Assembly (NCBI RefSeq): GCF_005047635.1
Contig: NZ_SUKC01000001.1
Location: forward strand, 248,001-312,000
Length of the DNA: 64,000 bases
Direction of reading: 5' to 3'
Source of the DNA: Arthrobacter sp. CAU 1506
Lineage (GTDB): Bacteria; Actinomycetota; Actinomycetes; Actinomycetales; Micrococcaceae
The notes beneath the pieces are model-generated. The model searched no databases and was not told the origin of the DNA. It worked only from the letters and a program-made list of their open reading frames with translations. The first letter of the stretch is position 1. The number at the start of each line of letters is the position of its first letter. Of this stretch, positions 55,029 to 63,593 are shown in pieces. A program made the translations under genes and the position numbers.

Positions 55029-57701
55029 CTATTTGCCGATCAGTTTGGGAAGATCTTCCCGTCGGCTGATACCCAGCTTCGAAAACATCCGGTAAAGATG
55101 GCCTTCCACCGTGCGTGTGGACACGGAGAGCTCATTGGCGATTTCCCTGTTCGAAGCACCGCGCCGCACCAGTGCAGCTATCGCCGACTCCCTGCGGGTT
55201 AGCTGCGGCAGTGCTCCTGCCGCCAGGGCCGGTACGGGCTTGGGAACCTCCGACAGCTGCTCTCTGGCGGCAATGATGTCCCGGCGCACCTTGGCGAGCT
55301 GAGGATGGCGGGGCAGCTCCTGCGCGTACGCTAGGGCGCTGTCCAAACAGGCGGCAGCAATCAGCGTATAGCCGCCTTCGGTGGCCTCGGCTGCAGCGGA
55401 GACCATGGCTTCAACGTCTCCTTCGACGTAGGCCTTCGCCATGCGGACCAGAATCCTGCGGTCCGCCCCCTCCCCCTGATCCGGGGTCTCCGCAAGGCGG
55501 AGCAGCAGGTCGACGCGTCCTAAATGAAGGCCCAGCTCCAGAGCTTGTGTTTCGACGGCGACCAGCCCGAGGGAGGCTAACTGGTCCGCCAGTTTCATCA
55601 GCTCCGCGGAGTTTTCGTCCATGGCTGCCCGCGCCGCCACAACGTAACAGCGGCCGAGCATCAACGTGGGGGCATGACCGGTGGCACGCCCCGCCTCGAA
55701 TTCGTCGCTGTAGCGTTCAGCCAGTTCTCTTTCGCCGCAGACAGCCGCGGCGTATGCGCCCAATCCCAGGGCCAGTGGCAACAGCTGTTCCATGTCATGT
55801 TGGTGCAGTGCTTCGATGCTCATGCCGATCTGCGGCAACGCCAGGTCAAACCGGCCTTGCCGGCACAGCACCCTTGCCTGGGCCAGACCGACTGTGCCGC
55901 CGAAGTAAGTCGATGCCCGCGGTTCGGTGAACGGGTACAAGGCAAGGACAGCTTCAATCTGTTCCCATCTGCCCCCGAGGATCAGCAGTTCCAGGTGCCG
56001 GCGAACTACCAGCCCGGCGTGAACCGCCGTGGCGTGGCCGCCGGCGCCCATCAGGTGCATGGCTTCAGCGCTGGCCCGGAGCCCTGATTCAGTTTTTCCG
56101 GAGAACGCCAGGGCCTCGCCCAACAGGGCCAGCGCCAGCATTCTGTTGACCGGTGTACTCGCGTCCTGCTGGGCCATGGCAGTCAATCCGGGCAGCGAAC
56201 GTGAGTACAGGCCCTCACAGTTCAGCGCGTAATACTCCAGCAACTGATTGCTCTCCCGGGCGATCTTCAACTGCTCAGGGCATGTATCGCTGTCAGGCTG
56301 CTGCGCTATGCGTTCAATCGCTGCGCGCCATTCTTCGGCGTATTTCCCCACCCGTGATCCGGGTTTTTTGGCCGCCAAAACATATCTGGCCGACATCCAC
56401 GCCGCAGCTTCAGCCGCTTGCAGACTCGTTGCAGCAGCTATGAGGCCGCTGAGAAGGTCCTCCGCATCTTCGAGCTCATTTCGGAGCATCCGTGCGCGGG
56501 CAAGTTCAACTGTTGCCTCTACAGCCAGCTCTGGGTCCGTGATCTTTGTGGCAGTCCGAATGGCAAAGTCCGGATCGAAGAACTGGTTGGCCTCGGCTGC
56601 AGCACGCAGGAGGCCGCTGGAGGACACGGGGCTACCGCAGTCAAGCGCCCACTCGACCCAGCGGAGTGTATGTGCCGCGGGTTCATCCTCCGGATTGAAA
56701 ACCTGGGTCAGCGCATTCCTCAGGCCCATCCGGCGTCCCATAGGTACGGTTTCGCGGATGACGGCGCCGACGAGGGGCTGCGTTAGCCGAGTGAGGCCCG
56801 TCGGCGAGCCTTCATGCGTAATGAGTCCGTCGTTTTCCAGGGCGTCCACGGCCGATGGGTTGCCCAGGTCCAGCAGCGCCGAAAGCGGCACCGGTTCGCC
56901 CAGTCCAATAGTTTCCAGCAGCATCCGCTCTGATGCGGAACGGCTGGACAGTTGGGCCTGCACCAGGTCACCAATCAGGCGGCCGGGCTTGGGCGGTTCT
57001 CCCGACAGCATCCAGAACCCTTTGCGCTGCACCACGTGGCCGACGCTTCGGCTACGGTCAATGAGCAGTTTCATGAGCAAAGGATTGCCCCCGGCCGCGG
57101 CGTGGAAATATCGGCTCGCGGATGGCAGGACATCGCCTCCCAGGTGGGAAGCGCACAGACCGTGTGCCTCTGCAGCCGTCAGAGGCGCCAGATCGATCCG
57201 ACGCAGCAGCCCATCCTTGCCCAACGCGAGCAGGTCATGCGGCAACTCTGTTATCGACCGGGTGAGCACCACAAGCCGCACTTCTTCGGCAGCTGTCAGC
57301 TGGGCCAGAAGCAACGCGGAGTCCGTGTCGAGATGCTGGGCATCGTCAACAACAACCACTGGCCGGACCCCAGCGCCCGTTTGAAATATCTCCAAAAACT
57401 CCCGAAATCCGCGCAGGACGGCGAGCGCGGAGAGTGCATCCGCAAAGGTCCCGAGGGATAGATGCGGCGCCATCGCACCGAACGGGACGGCGCTGAGAAC
57501 CGGAGACCCTTGGATCCAGATGGCCAGTGTTCCACCCGCTGGGTCCTTGAGAACGTGGCGGACGAGCGCGGACTTTCCCATCCCGGCCTCGGCCACGAGC
57601 ACTGCACCATTCACCAGATCCGATTCCAGACTCGACGTGAGACCTTGGCGGAAAAAGGCGCGGCCGACGAAGGAAGCGTTTCCCGCGCCGAAGGGGCTCA
57701 C
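55029..57701 (-). CDS. Large ATP-binding LuxR-family regulator (LAL-type), downstream copy
   Basis: An 890-residue regulator with an N-terminal AAA/STAND-type ATPase (Walker A in AEAGMGKSALVRH at about residues 37-49, Walker B-like RPVVVVDDAQHLD), a middle helical repeat region, and a C-terminal LuxR helix-turn-helix (about 830-880; LTRRESAIAALVRRGASNREIANEL then VSTRTVEGHLYRMFSKLGI). Such proteins activate transcription on binding ATP and a ligand. It starts at GTG 57701, overlapping the stop of the next regulator by four bases. The pair is co-transcribed and lies upstream of the polysaccharide operon in the same orientation, so control of that operon is likely. Confidence 0.92.
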   Translation of the reverse strand: MSPFGAGNASFVGRAFFRQGLTSSLESDLVNGAVLVAEAGMGKSALVRHVLKDPAGGTLAIWIQGSPVLSAVPFGAMAPHLSLGTFADALSALAVLRGFREFLEIFQTGAGVRPVVVVDDAQHLDTDSALLLAQLTAAEEVRLVVLTRSITELPHDLLALGKDGLLRRIDLAPLTAAEAHGLCASHLGGDVLPSASRYFHAAAGGNPLLMKLLIDRSRSVGHVVQRKGFWMLSGEPPKPGRLIGDLVQAQLSSRSASERMLLETIGLGEPVPLSALLDLGNPSAVDALENDGLITHEGSPTGLTRLTQPLVGAVIRETVPMGRRMGLRNALTQVFNPEDEPAAHTLRWVEWALDCGSPVSSSGLLRAAAEANQFFDPDFAIRTATKITDPELAVEATVELARARMLRNELEDAEDLLSGLIAAATSLQAAEAAAWMSARYVLAAKKPGSRVGKYAEEWRAAIERIAQQPDSDTCPEQLKIARESNQLLEYYALNCEGLYSRSLPGLTAMAQQDASTPVNRMLALALLGEALAFSGKTESGLRASAEAMHLMGAGGHATAVHAGLVVRRHLELLILGGRWEQIEAVLALYPFTEPRASTYFGGTVGLAQARVLCRQGRFDLALPQIGMSIEALHQHDMEQLLPLALGLGAYAAAVCGERELAERYSDEFEAGRATGHAPTLMLGRCYVVAARAAMDENSAELMKLADQLASLGLVAVETQALELGLHLGRVDLLLRLAETPDQGEGADRRILVRMAKAYVEGDVEAMVSAAAEATEGGYTLIAAACLDSALAYAQELPRHPQLAKVRRDIIAAREQLSEVPKPVPALAAGALPQLTRRESAIAALVRRGASNREIANELSVSTRTVEGHLYRMFSKLGISRREDLPKLIGK

Positions 57702-60343
57702 TTGCAGGACACCTCGAGGACATCTGAGAGCTCCGCCCTGCCACTGACATGCAGCTTCGCGTAAATCTGGTACAAGTGGCTCTCAATGGTCCGGACGGAC
57801 ACGACGAGTTCGTCCGCGATCTGTCGGTTCGTCAAGCCGCCGACGGCGCGCAAAGCGATATCCGTTTCCTTTGCGGTGAGCGGGATGTGTGATTCACTCT
57901 GCACTCCGACCGGTCCCAACAATGCCCGATACTGCTGGGTGCGTGCCCTCGCCGCTGCGGTCCTTGGCCCATCGTTGGCGACCTGAGCCAACGAGACCGC
58001 AGCCGATGCTGCGTCCAGGGCAAACAGATCATGTCCGATAAGGTGGGCGCGCTCGGCGGCCAACAACAGCTGATCAGGGTCCCCGCCCGCCAATCCTTTT
58101 CCATAGTGCTCGCAGATCCTGGCGAATGCACCTTGGACAATCGAGGCCTTGGTGGCTAGTTCTTCCGCGGCCTCAGATTCTCCAAGGCGCACCGCGCCAC
58201 TGATGGCAAACAGTTCGGCGGTCAGCGCCCCTCGTAAGCGGTGCTGTTCGGCCTGTTCGAGCAGTTTGGCGGCGGCCACATCTTTGGACGTGAAGGAAGC
58301 AGTCGCCATCTCCAGGAAGTAGTCCCTGTCGCAGTCGAAGATCCAGGCAGCTCTGCTGTGAACGCTGCGGCTTTCCTGGGCCATGCGATGATACTGCCGG
58401 CCTTCTTCCACATCGCCGCAAAGGCAGCTTGCATAAGCGGCCGCAGCCGAGGCGATCCCGATGAGACCGTCAGGATCAAACTGCCGCAACTGGCTGGTCA
58501 GTGGTCGGAGCGTCTTCAAGGCCTGGGCTGCACGGCCGCAATGGACCTGCATGACGCCCGCTGCCACGCTGGGAATTGCGCTGGGAATGCGCCCCTGTGC
58601 GGCCTCAGGAGACTGCTCGACCCCGGAAACGGTGTCGGGCACCTGCCATTCCCGGGCAGTAAGGCGGACTACGGACAGGCCCCGGGCGGCTGATTCCAGT
58701 ACCTCGGCGGGGTGTCCCTCCCGCTTGTGCCGCTCCAGAAGCGTCTGGGCGAGCTGCAACGCTTCCTCGTTCCTGCCCGCCACAGCCATGGCTTCGGCAA
58801 GGAGACAGTCCGCACGGAGAGAATCTTCTCCACCGTTGCTTGGCAGGTCCTTCCGAGCCTGCTCCAACCCCGGAATGGATGAGGCATGCTGGCCTTCACG
58901 CGCGAACAACTCGGCTTCGGCCAGCTCGATCCGAAGGCGCAGCTCCGCCTTGTCGGCGTCCTCTGGGACATTTCCTATCCGGTCCTTGGCTGCAGCGATC
59001 GTCCGATGGGCGGATTCGTGGTCGCCGCCGTGTTCGGCCAGTTCCGCCGTGACAAGGTCCAGTTCCAGCTGTGCGCTGGGGTCGAGCTGCATGGCGCCCA
59101 GCGATTCAAGCAACTGCCGGGCTTTGTTTTCCTGTCCGGAACCGACCAGGGCAACTAGCTGGACCAGGGTTACTTCCGGATCGCGGTTTTCGTTTCCCAG
59201 CGAGTCAAGAATCCGCAAGCACGTCTCGAAATCCCCTGCTCGGTTCGCCAATCGGGCGCTCTCCAAGGCCAGTCCACGGTCTGCGTCTCTCCGGCATTCA
59301 AGCCGCCACAGGGTGTGCGCGAGCCGACCGTTGGGGGTTAAGCCCGTGTCATCGGTGAGTCCTTCGAGCCGCTCCAGCAGTCTGTTGGCCCGGCCGGGAG
59401 GCACGTTGTCCCGGATGACCTCGCTCAAGAACCGACTGCCCACGGCCAGCACCGGCCCGTTGACCAACCTGATACTGACCAGACGCCGGGCCTCCAGTTG
59501 GTCCACGTCGTCCCGGCCTGCCAGCGCGGTCGCCACCCACAGCGGCAGTTCCCCTGCCAGCGCGCACATTTCCAAGAGGGAACGCTGGGCCGCGGTGAGA
59601 TGTCCGAGACCCAGATCCACGACTTCGGCGATGCGTCCGCCGTGTTCGATCAGGTCATCGCGGCAAACCCAAACGCCCTCGCGTTGCAGCAGATGGCCGG
59701 CGTCGCGTTGTTCCTCTGCCAGCGCCTGAAGAAGCATTGGATTGCCGCTTGACGCTCCCCAGAGCTGCATGGTGACCGTCTCTGAGATGGGGCCGCTGAG
59801 GGCTTCGGCGAGCATCTCCCGGCATTCCTCGGGCGACAGCCCTTCCAGATCAAACCGCTCCAGTGCGCCGTCAGTCCACATGCGCATCAGCTCAGGGGCG
59901 TGGGTCAGATCCCGGACTGCGGCCACCGGAGTCACGATGCCGGCTGCGGTCAACTGTGCGACGGTCAGGGCGGAGTGGCTGTCCAGAAATTCCGCGCTGT
60001 CCAGGAACAAGATCACGGGCCGGCCTGCCGCCTTGGTTCGGATCGCATCCGCGATGCCACTGAGGATCCGCAAAGGATGGCTCAGTTCCTCTTGATGCCG
60101 GCTGAGGATGACGTTGAATGCCCCGTAGGACGTGCCTTCGAGTGAAGCAGAACCGCGCAGATGTACTACGTGCGCTTGGCCTCCTACACGTCGCAGGACG
60201 TGCTGGATCAGGGCCGTCTTTCCCACTCCAACTTCGCCGACAACCACAACCCCTCGCCGGCCAGGACCGGACAGCAGCGATTCAAGAGCCTCGACCTGAG
60301 CTGTGCGGCCGGAGAAAGGCCACAACAAAGTTGGCTGGGTCAT
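57698..60343 (-). CDS. Large ATP-binding LuxR-family regulator (LAL-type), upstream copy
   Basis: An 881-residue paralogue of the next gene. The ATPase begins FSGRTAQVEALESLLSG and has Walker A GEVGVGKTALIQH and Walker B-like PVILFLDSAEFLD. The middle is a helical repeat region, and the C-terminal LuxR domain reads LTAKETDIALRAVGGLTNRQIADELVVSVRTIESHLYQIYAKLHV in parts. ATG 60343 is preceded by GGGGGGA. A 28-base inverted repeat lies 29-56 bases before the start. Two tandem LAL proteins may work as a heteromer or respond to two signals. Confidence 0.92.
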   Translation of the reverse strand: MTQPTLLWPFSGRTAQVEALESLLSGPGRRGVVVVGEVGVGKTALIQHVLRRVGGQAHVVHLRGSASLEGTSYGAFNVILSRHQEELSHPLRILSGIADAIRTKAAGRPVILFLDSAEFLDSHSALTVAQLTAAGIVTPVAAVRDLTHAPELMRMWTDGALERFDLEGLSPEECREMLAEALSGPISETVTMQLWGASSGNPMLLQALAEEQRDAGHLLQREGVWVCRDDLIEHGGRIAEVVDLGLGHLTAAQRSLLEMCALAGELPLWVATALAGRDDVDQLEARRLVSIRLVNGPVLAVGSRFLSEVIRDNVPPGRANRLLERLEGLTDDTGLTPNGRLAHTLWRLECRRDADRGLALESARLANRAGDFETCLRILDSLGNENRDPEVTLVQLVALVGSGQENKARQLLESLGAMQLDPSAQLELDLVTAELAEHGGDHESAHRTIAAAKDRIGNVPEDADKAELRLRIELAEAELFAREGQHASSIPGLEQARKDLPSNGGEDSLRADCLLAEAMAVAGRNEEALQLAQTLLERHKREGHPAEVLESAARGLSVVRLTAREWQVPDTVSGVEQSPEAAQGRIPSAIPSVAAGVMQVHCGRAAQALKTLRPLTSQLRQFDPDGLIGIASAAAAYASCLCGDVEEGRQYHRMAQESRSVHSRAAWIFDCDRDYFLEMATASFTSKDVAAAKLLEQAEQHRLRGALTAELFAISGAVRLGESEAAEELATKASIVQGAFARICEHYGKGLAGGDPDQLLLAAERAHLIGHDLFALDAASAAVSLAQVANDGPRTAAARARTQQYRALLGPVGVQSESHIPLTAKETDIALRAVGGLTNRQIADELVVSVRTIESHLYQIYAKLHVSGRAELSDVLEVSCK

Positions 60344-60371
60344 ACCGGTCCCCCCAAGAAACCGTTATTAC

Positions 60372-60399
60372 TGAATTCGGACCCCCAAGTCCGGATTCA
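60372..60399 (-). promoter_or_regulatory. 28-base inverted repeat before the LAL operon
   Basis: TGAATTCGGAC (60372-60382) and GTCCGGATTCA (60389-60399) are inverted repeats (10 of 11 positions) around CCCCAA. As DNA it would suit a dimeric regulator, possibly the LAL proteins themselves. As RNA it would form a hairpin in the leader. It begins 28 bases upstream of the start codon. Confidence 0.6.
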
Positions 60400-60620
60400 A
60401 TACCTAAATTTCAGCCGCAGGCCCCCCGCTCGATGAGCCTTCCTGCTGGCTGAAGCTCAGCGTACCTGCAAATCGCGATTCCCAACAGGGCCATTTTTCA
60501 GGGCGACCTCGGTACATTGGGGAAACGAAGCCGGTCGGCGGGGCGCATGCGTGCACGGATTCACGTCCCGGCAGTTGCCCGCAAGACGCCCGGAACTCGT
60601 CTTCGTTGCCGGCGTTCCTT

Positions 60621-60651
60621 CGGCCAGCCACCGAAACGGTGTCGCTGGCCG
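60621..60651 (-). ncRNA. Candidate structured RNA hairpin 1
   Basis: CGGCCAGC (60621-60628) and CACCG (60629-60633) pair with CGGTG (60637-60641) and GCTGGCCG (60644-60651), loop AAA, with a two-base bulge TC. This gives a 13-bp stem. It is near another long stem and in a non-coding gap, so the two may be parts of one RNA or of a terminator region. Strand is inferred from the neighbours. Confidence 0.45.
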
Positions 60652-60669
60652 GACGTGGGCATTGGAAAG

Positions 60670-60724
60670 GGGCCGACGATGGGATGGGGGTGGCCCAGTC
60701 TCGTAAGCCGCCCATCGTCGACCC
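60670..60724 (-). ncRNA. Candidate structured RNA hairpin 2 (possible pth terminator)
   Basis: On the - strand GGGGTCGACGATGGG (60724-60710) pairs with CCCATCGTCGGCCCC (60684-60670) over 15 positions, with one G-T pair, around a 25-base loop. It lies about 90 bases after the pth stop. It may end pth transcription or form the 5' part of a small RNA with hairpin 1. Confidence 0.45.
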
Positions 60725-60809
60725 CCGCTTGTGGAGCCAAATATGGCTAAGTCGATTCTAGGCAACCGCGCCCGGACTGGCCAATCGACGGTTTTGTGAC
60801 GCTAGAGGT

Positions 60810-61403
60810 TCACTGTTGCTTCGCCGTGCCGTGGAATTTCTGTTGCGCCGCCAGCAGTCCCTCGCGCACCAGAATTTCGGCTGCGTCGGCGGCGTCGTCC
60901 ACGAGGAACGGGAGATCCTTCTTTTCCGTCGTGGAAAAATCGCGCAGCACATGGTCCGCTGTGTCCATGCGTCCAGGCGGGCGGCCCACACCGATGCGGA
61001 CTCTGTAATAGTCCTTGGTACCCAGCGCCTTGGACATGTCGCGCAGGCCGTTGTGCCCGCCTTCTCCCCCGCCGATCTTGAGCTTAATCGTGTTGAACGG
61101 AATGTCGATCTCGTCGTGCAGCGCAACCACATGGTCTGGTGCGATCGAAAAAAATTTGCACAGCGCCGCCGTCGGACCTCCTGAAAGGTTCATAAACGTG
61201 AGCGGCTTTGCCAGCACCACCCGTGGCCCTCCGATGCCCAGACGGCCTTCCACGACCTGCGCGTGGGTTTTGTGCGACTTGAACGAACCGCCGATACGGC
61301 GGGACAGCTCGTCGAGGGCCATCTGGCCGACGTTATGGCGATTGCCGCTGTATCCCGGGCCGGGGTTGCCCAAGCCAATCATCAGCCAGGTGTCGCTGCT
61401 CAC
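60810..61403 (-). CDS. pth: Peptidyl-tRNA hydrolase
   Basis: A 197-residue enzyme that releases tRNA from peptidyl-tRNA dropped by ribosomes. The N-terminal block MIGLGNPGPGYSGNRHNVG gives the catalytic H23 and neighbouring N13; the LHDEIDIPFNTIKLKIGGGEGGHNGLRDM region (in parts) carries the catalytic Asp and the GGHNGL signature; RIGVGRPPGRMD follows. It starts at GTG 61403, with GGAG about 11 bases upstream. It lies downstream of rplY, the usual actinobacterial pair, with a hairpin between them. Confidence 0.95.
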   Translation of the reverse strand: MSSDTWLMIGLGNPGPGYSGNRHNVGQMALDELSRRIGGSFKSHKTHAQVVEGRLGIGGPRVVLAKPLTFMNLSGGPTAALCKFFSIAPDHVVALHDEIDIPFNTIKLKIGGGEGGHNGLRDMSKALGTKDYYRVRIGVGRPPGRMDTADHVLRDFSTTEKKDLPFLVDDAADAAEILVREGLLAAQQKFHGTAKQQ

Positions 61404-61464
61404 GGGACAGGTGCTCCTTGGATGGTAGATGCAGGGGACCCAGGATCATCCTAGGGATAGACCA

Positions 61465-61503
61465 AAGCCCCCGGCGAATGCGTCAGGCAGTCGCCGGGGG
61501 CTT
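61465..61503 (-). terminator. Hairpin terminator after rplY
   Basis: AAGCCCCCGGCGA (61465-61477) is perfectly complementary to TCGCCGGGGGCTT (61491-61503), 13-base loop. It follows the rplY stop on the - strand and is followed by TTTGGT. It would reduce read-through into pth. Confidence 0.8.
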
Positions 61504-61516
61504 CGACGGGGAGTTG

Positions 61517-62119
61517 CTACTCGGCCGGGGTTTCGGCGGACGGAGCGGCTTCGGCTGCCGCGGCCTCAGGCTCAGGCTCTGCCACTGCAGGTGCGGAAAC
61601 GGTAGCGATGACGGTGTCTTCCGGAATCAGCAGGCTGACACCGGAAGGCAACTCAATGTCGGTGGCGTGGACATGCTCGCCGATCTCGCGTCCCTCCACG
61701 TTGATGGTGAGGGTCTCCGGCAGAGCGGTCGCATCGGCTTCAACCAGAACGGTGAACTCTTCCAGATCGAAGACGGCGCCGGCGGCAACTTCGCCGGCAA
61801 CGTGGATGTTGACGTCGACGTGCACCTTCTCGCCCTTGCGCACGGTCAGCAGGTCAACGTGCTCGATGATCTGGGCGATCGGGTCGCGCTGGACGTCCTT
61901 GGCCAGGGCCAGGTGCTCTGCTCCGTCGACGTCCAGGGTCAGGAGGGCGTTGGCGGTACGCAGCGCCAGCGTGGTGGCCCTCTGCGGCAGCAGAACGTGC
62001 AGCGGCTCTGCGCCGTGGCCGTAAATCACGGCGGGGATCTGTGCATTGCGGCGGGCGCGTCGTGCGGCACCCTTACCGAATTCGTTGCGGACTTCAGCGG
62101 CGAGCTTCTGCTCGGACAT
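61517..62119 (-). CDS. rplY: 50S ribosomal protein L25/general stress protein Ctc
   Basis: A 200-residue L25 of the long CTC form, which binds 5S rRNA. The N-terminal L25 domain includes LAAEVRNEFGKGAARRARRNAQIPAVIYG (in parts), LALRTANALLTLDVDGAEHLALAKDVQRDP and the HVDLL motif; the C-terminal TL5-like domain ends in an acidic Glu/Ala-rich tail (EPEPEAAAAEAAP). ATG 62119 has GGAGAAACACC directly upstream, a strong binding site. It is followed by its own terminator and then pth. Confidence 0.95.
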   Translation of the reverse strand: MSEQKLAAEVRNEFGKGAARRARRNAQIPAVIYGHGAEPLHVLLPQRATTLALRTANALLTLDVDGAEHLALAKDVQRDPIAQIIEHVDLLTVRKGEKVHVDVNIHVAGEVAAGAVFDLEEFTVLVEADATALPETLTINVEGREIGEHVHATDIELPSGVSLLIPEDTVIATVSAPAVAEPEPEAAAAEAAPSAETPAE

Positions 62120-62429
62120 GGTGTTTCTCCTTGTGCTGGATGGTTCAGGGCGGGTGTCTAGAAACCGTCCCGCCGCACCGAATACCAGCGCAGAGAAGCG
62201 AAGCTGCTAGCCACCGTCGATAACGGAGAGCCGGTTTCGCTCTCCCTCGCCTAGGCAATGGCCCTACTTTACCAGTGCTGCGGCAGCAGCGGAAAACTGC
62301 GGGGTCGGCGGAACTGAGCCAGCAGCCGATCAAGCGTTAGTGGAGCCCAAGGTTATGACCCCAAGGTTTTCCCATCCGGTCGGACCTAGCCTCCTGTCAT
62401 TCGAACGGGCGGGACGGAGGATCATCATC
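62120..62429. other. 310-base divergent gap
   Basis: This gap lies between rplY (-) and a glycosyltransferase (+), so both promoters should lie here. GGAGAG (62225-62230) pairs with CTCTCC (62240-62245), nine-base loop. No other structure or small gene is convincing. Confidence 0.4.
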
Positions 62430-63593
62430 ATGGTCGGGGCATTGGTTCATGAATGGATCGCGCCGCTGGGCGGCTCCGAAAACGTCCTGGCAGCGCTGAG
62501 CCGGTTGTACCCGACGGCCCACCTGCATTGCCTGTGGAACGATGCCCCCGATCGATTCCTGCCGGAGACGGTGAACGAGAGCTGGCTGGCCCGCACGCCC
62601 TTGCGCAGGCACAAGCTGGCGGCGCTTCCCCTGATGCCCCTCGTCTGGCGCTACCGGCGTGCCCCCGCACGCTATTCCTGGATACTGACCAGCTCCCATC
62701 TGTTCGCCCACCATGTCCAGTTCCCCCACTGCACCCGGGATACCCCCAAGCTCTCCTATGTGCATTCCCCCGCCCGCTACCTGTGGACGCCCGAATTCGA
62801 CCCCCGCGGAAGCCATCCGCTGGCTCGCGCAGCCGCGGCCGCGCTCAAACCACTGGATGCCTCCCGTGCCCAAGAGAGTTCCGCGGTGGCCGCCAACAGC
62901 AGCTTTGTCCGGGCACGGATCCGGCGGTACTGGGGACGAGACGCCGAGGTCATCCACCCTCCCGTCGGTGTCCACCGGATCGCTTCAGTTGGCGACTGGT
63001 CGTCGCTGTTATCGGAGCAGGAGTCCGCCGCCTTGGCGGCGCTACCGGCAGACTTTGTCCTGGGCGCTTCCCGGCTGGTCCCCTATAAGCGGTTGGACAA
63101 GGTCATCGAAACCGGCCGTCTGCTGCAGTTGCCCGTGGTCATCGCCGGGATGGGTCCGCTGGCCCAGCAACTCACGGCAGCAGGCCGATCCGCCGGCGTG
63201 CCCGTTCACTTGACCGGCAGGATTTCGGACGCTTTGCTATTCGCCCTCTACCAGCGATGCCGGCTGTTCGTCTTTCCTGCGGTTGAAGACTTCGGGATCA
63301 TGCCAGTGGAGGCGATGGCCGCCGGGGCTCCCGTGTTGGCCAATATTCTCGGCGGGGCGGCAGAAACCGTAGTCCATGGCGTCACCGGCGGCTTGGCCGA
63401 TTTCGACGACGAGGACTCACTCCGCGCGGGGATCGCCGCCGCGCTCACGTGTGGCGCCATTGCCGCCCGCCAGCGTGCGATGGACTTCGGCGAGGACATT
63501 TTCCAACAGCGGATGGGGGCTTGGGTCAGCCGCCACACCGGCGAGGCAGCCCCGTTGCTGACGGCGGCAGCTGGCCCGGGAGCCCAACGGTGA
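62430..63593 (+). CDS. GT4-type glycosyltransferase
   Basis: A 387-residue GT-B enzyme. The acceptor lobe has HEWIAPLGGSENVLAAL, WILTSSHLFAHHVQ and SYVHSPARYLWTPEFD; the donor lobe has VLGASRLVPYKRLDKVIE and FVFPAVEDFGIMPVEAMAAGAPVLA, typical of GT4 enzymes with EDFG-type donor sites (mannosyl- or glucosyltransferase-like). I use ATG 62430 because GGACGGAGG lies nine bases upstream; the frame is open for 30 codons before it without conservation. It overlaps the next glycosyltransferase gene by four bases and begins a new + strand polysaccharide run that leaves the window. Confidence 0.92.
   Translation: MVGALVHEWIAPLGGSENVLAALSRLYPTAHLHCLWNDAPDRFLPETVNESWLARTPLRRHKLAALPLMPLVWRYRRAPARYSWILTSSHLFAHHVQFPHCTRDTPKLSYVHSPARYLWTPEFDPRGSHPLARAAAAALKPLDASRAQESSAVAANSSFVRARIRRYWGRDAEVIHPPVGVHRIASVGDWSSLLSEQESAALAALPADFVLGASRLVPYKRLDKVIETGRLLQLPVVIAGMGPLAQQLTAAGRSAGVPVHLTGRISDALLFALYQRCRLFVFPAVEDFGIMPVEAMAAGAPVLANILGGAAETVVHGVTGGLADFDDEDSLRAGIAAALTCGAIAARQRAMDFGEDIFQQRMGAWVSRHTGEAAPLLTAAAGPGAQR

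Larger units (their letters stand above)
60344..60809. other. 466-base gap with two strong hairpins and an inverted repeat
   Basis: The gap lies downstream of pth and upstream of the LAL regulators, both - strand. It holds the inverted repeat at 60372-60399 and two hairpins at 60621-60651 and 60670-60724, listed separately. Short open frames across it have no start signal or recognisable product, so I call no protein gene. Confidence 0.55.

Noticed and set aside
54722-55069. 115-codon + strand frame in the 544-base gap
   Set aside because: It overlaps the C-terminus of the LuxR-type gene, has no binding site and no recognisable product.
43041-60380. Recurring GAATTC cores upstream of three - strand units (43041, 54582, 60374)
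   Set aside because: At least ten other GAATTC sites occur in the window, many inside genes, so the recurrence is not meaningful by itself.
60457-60765. 102-codon - strand frame in the pth-LAL gap
   Set aside because: It runs through both strong hairpins, has no start signal and no conserved features.
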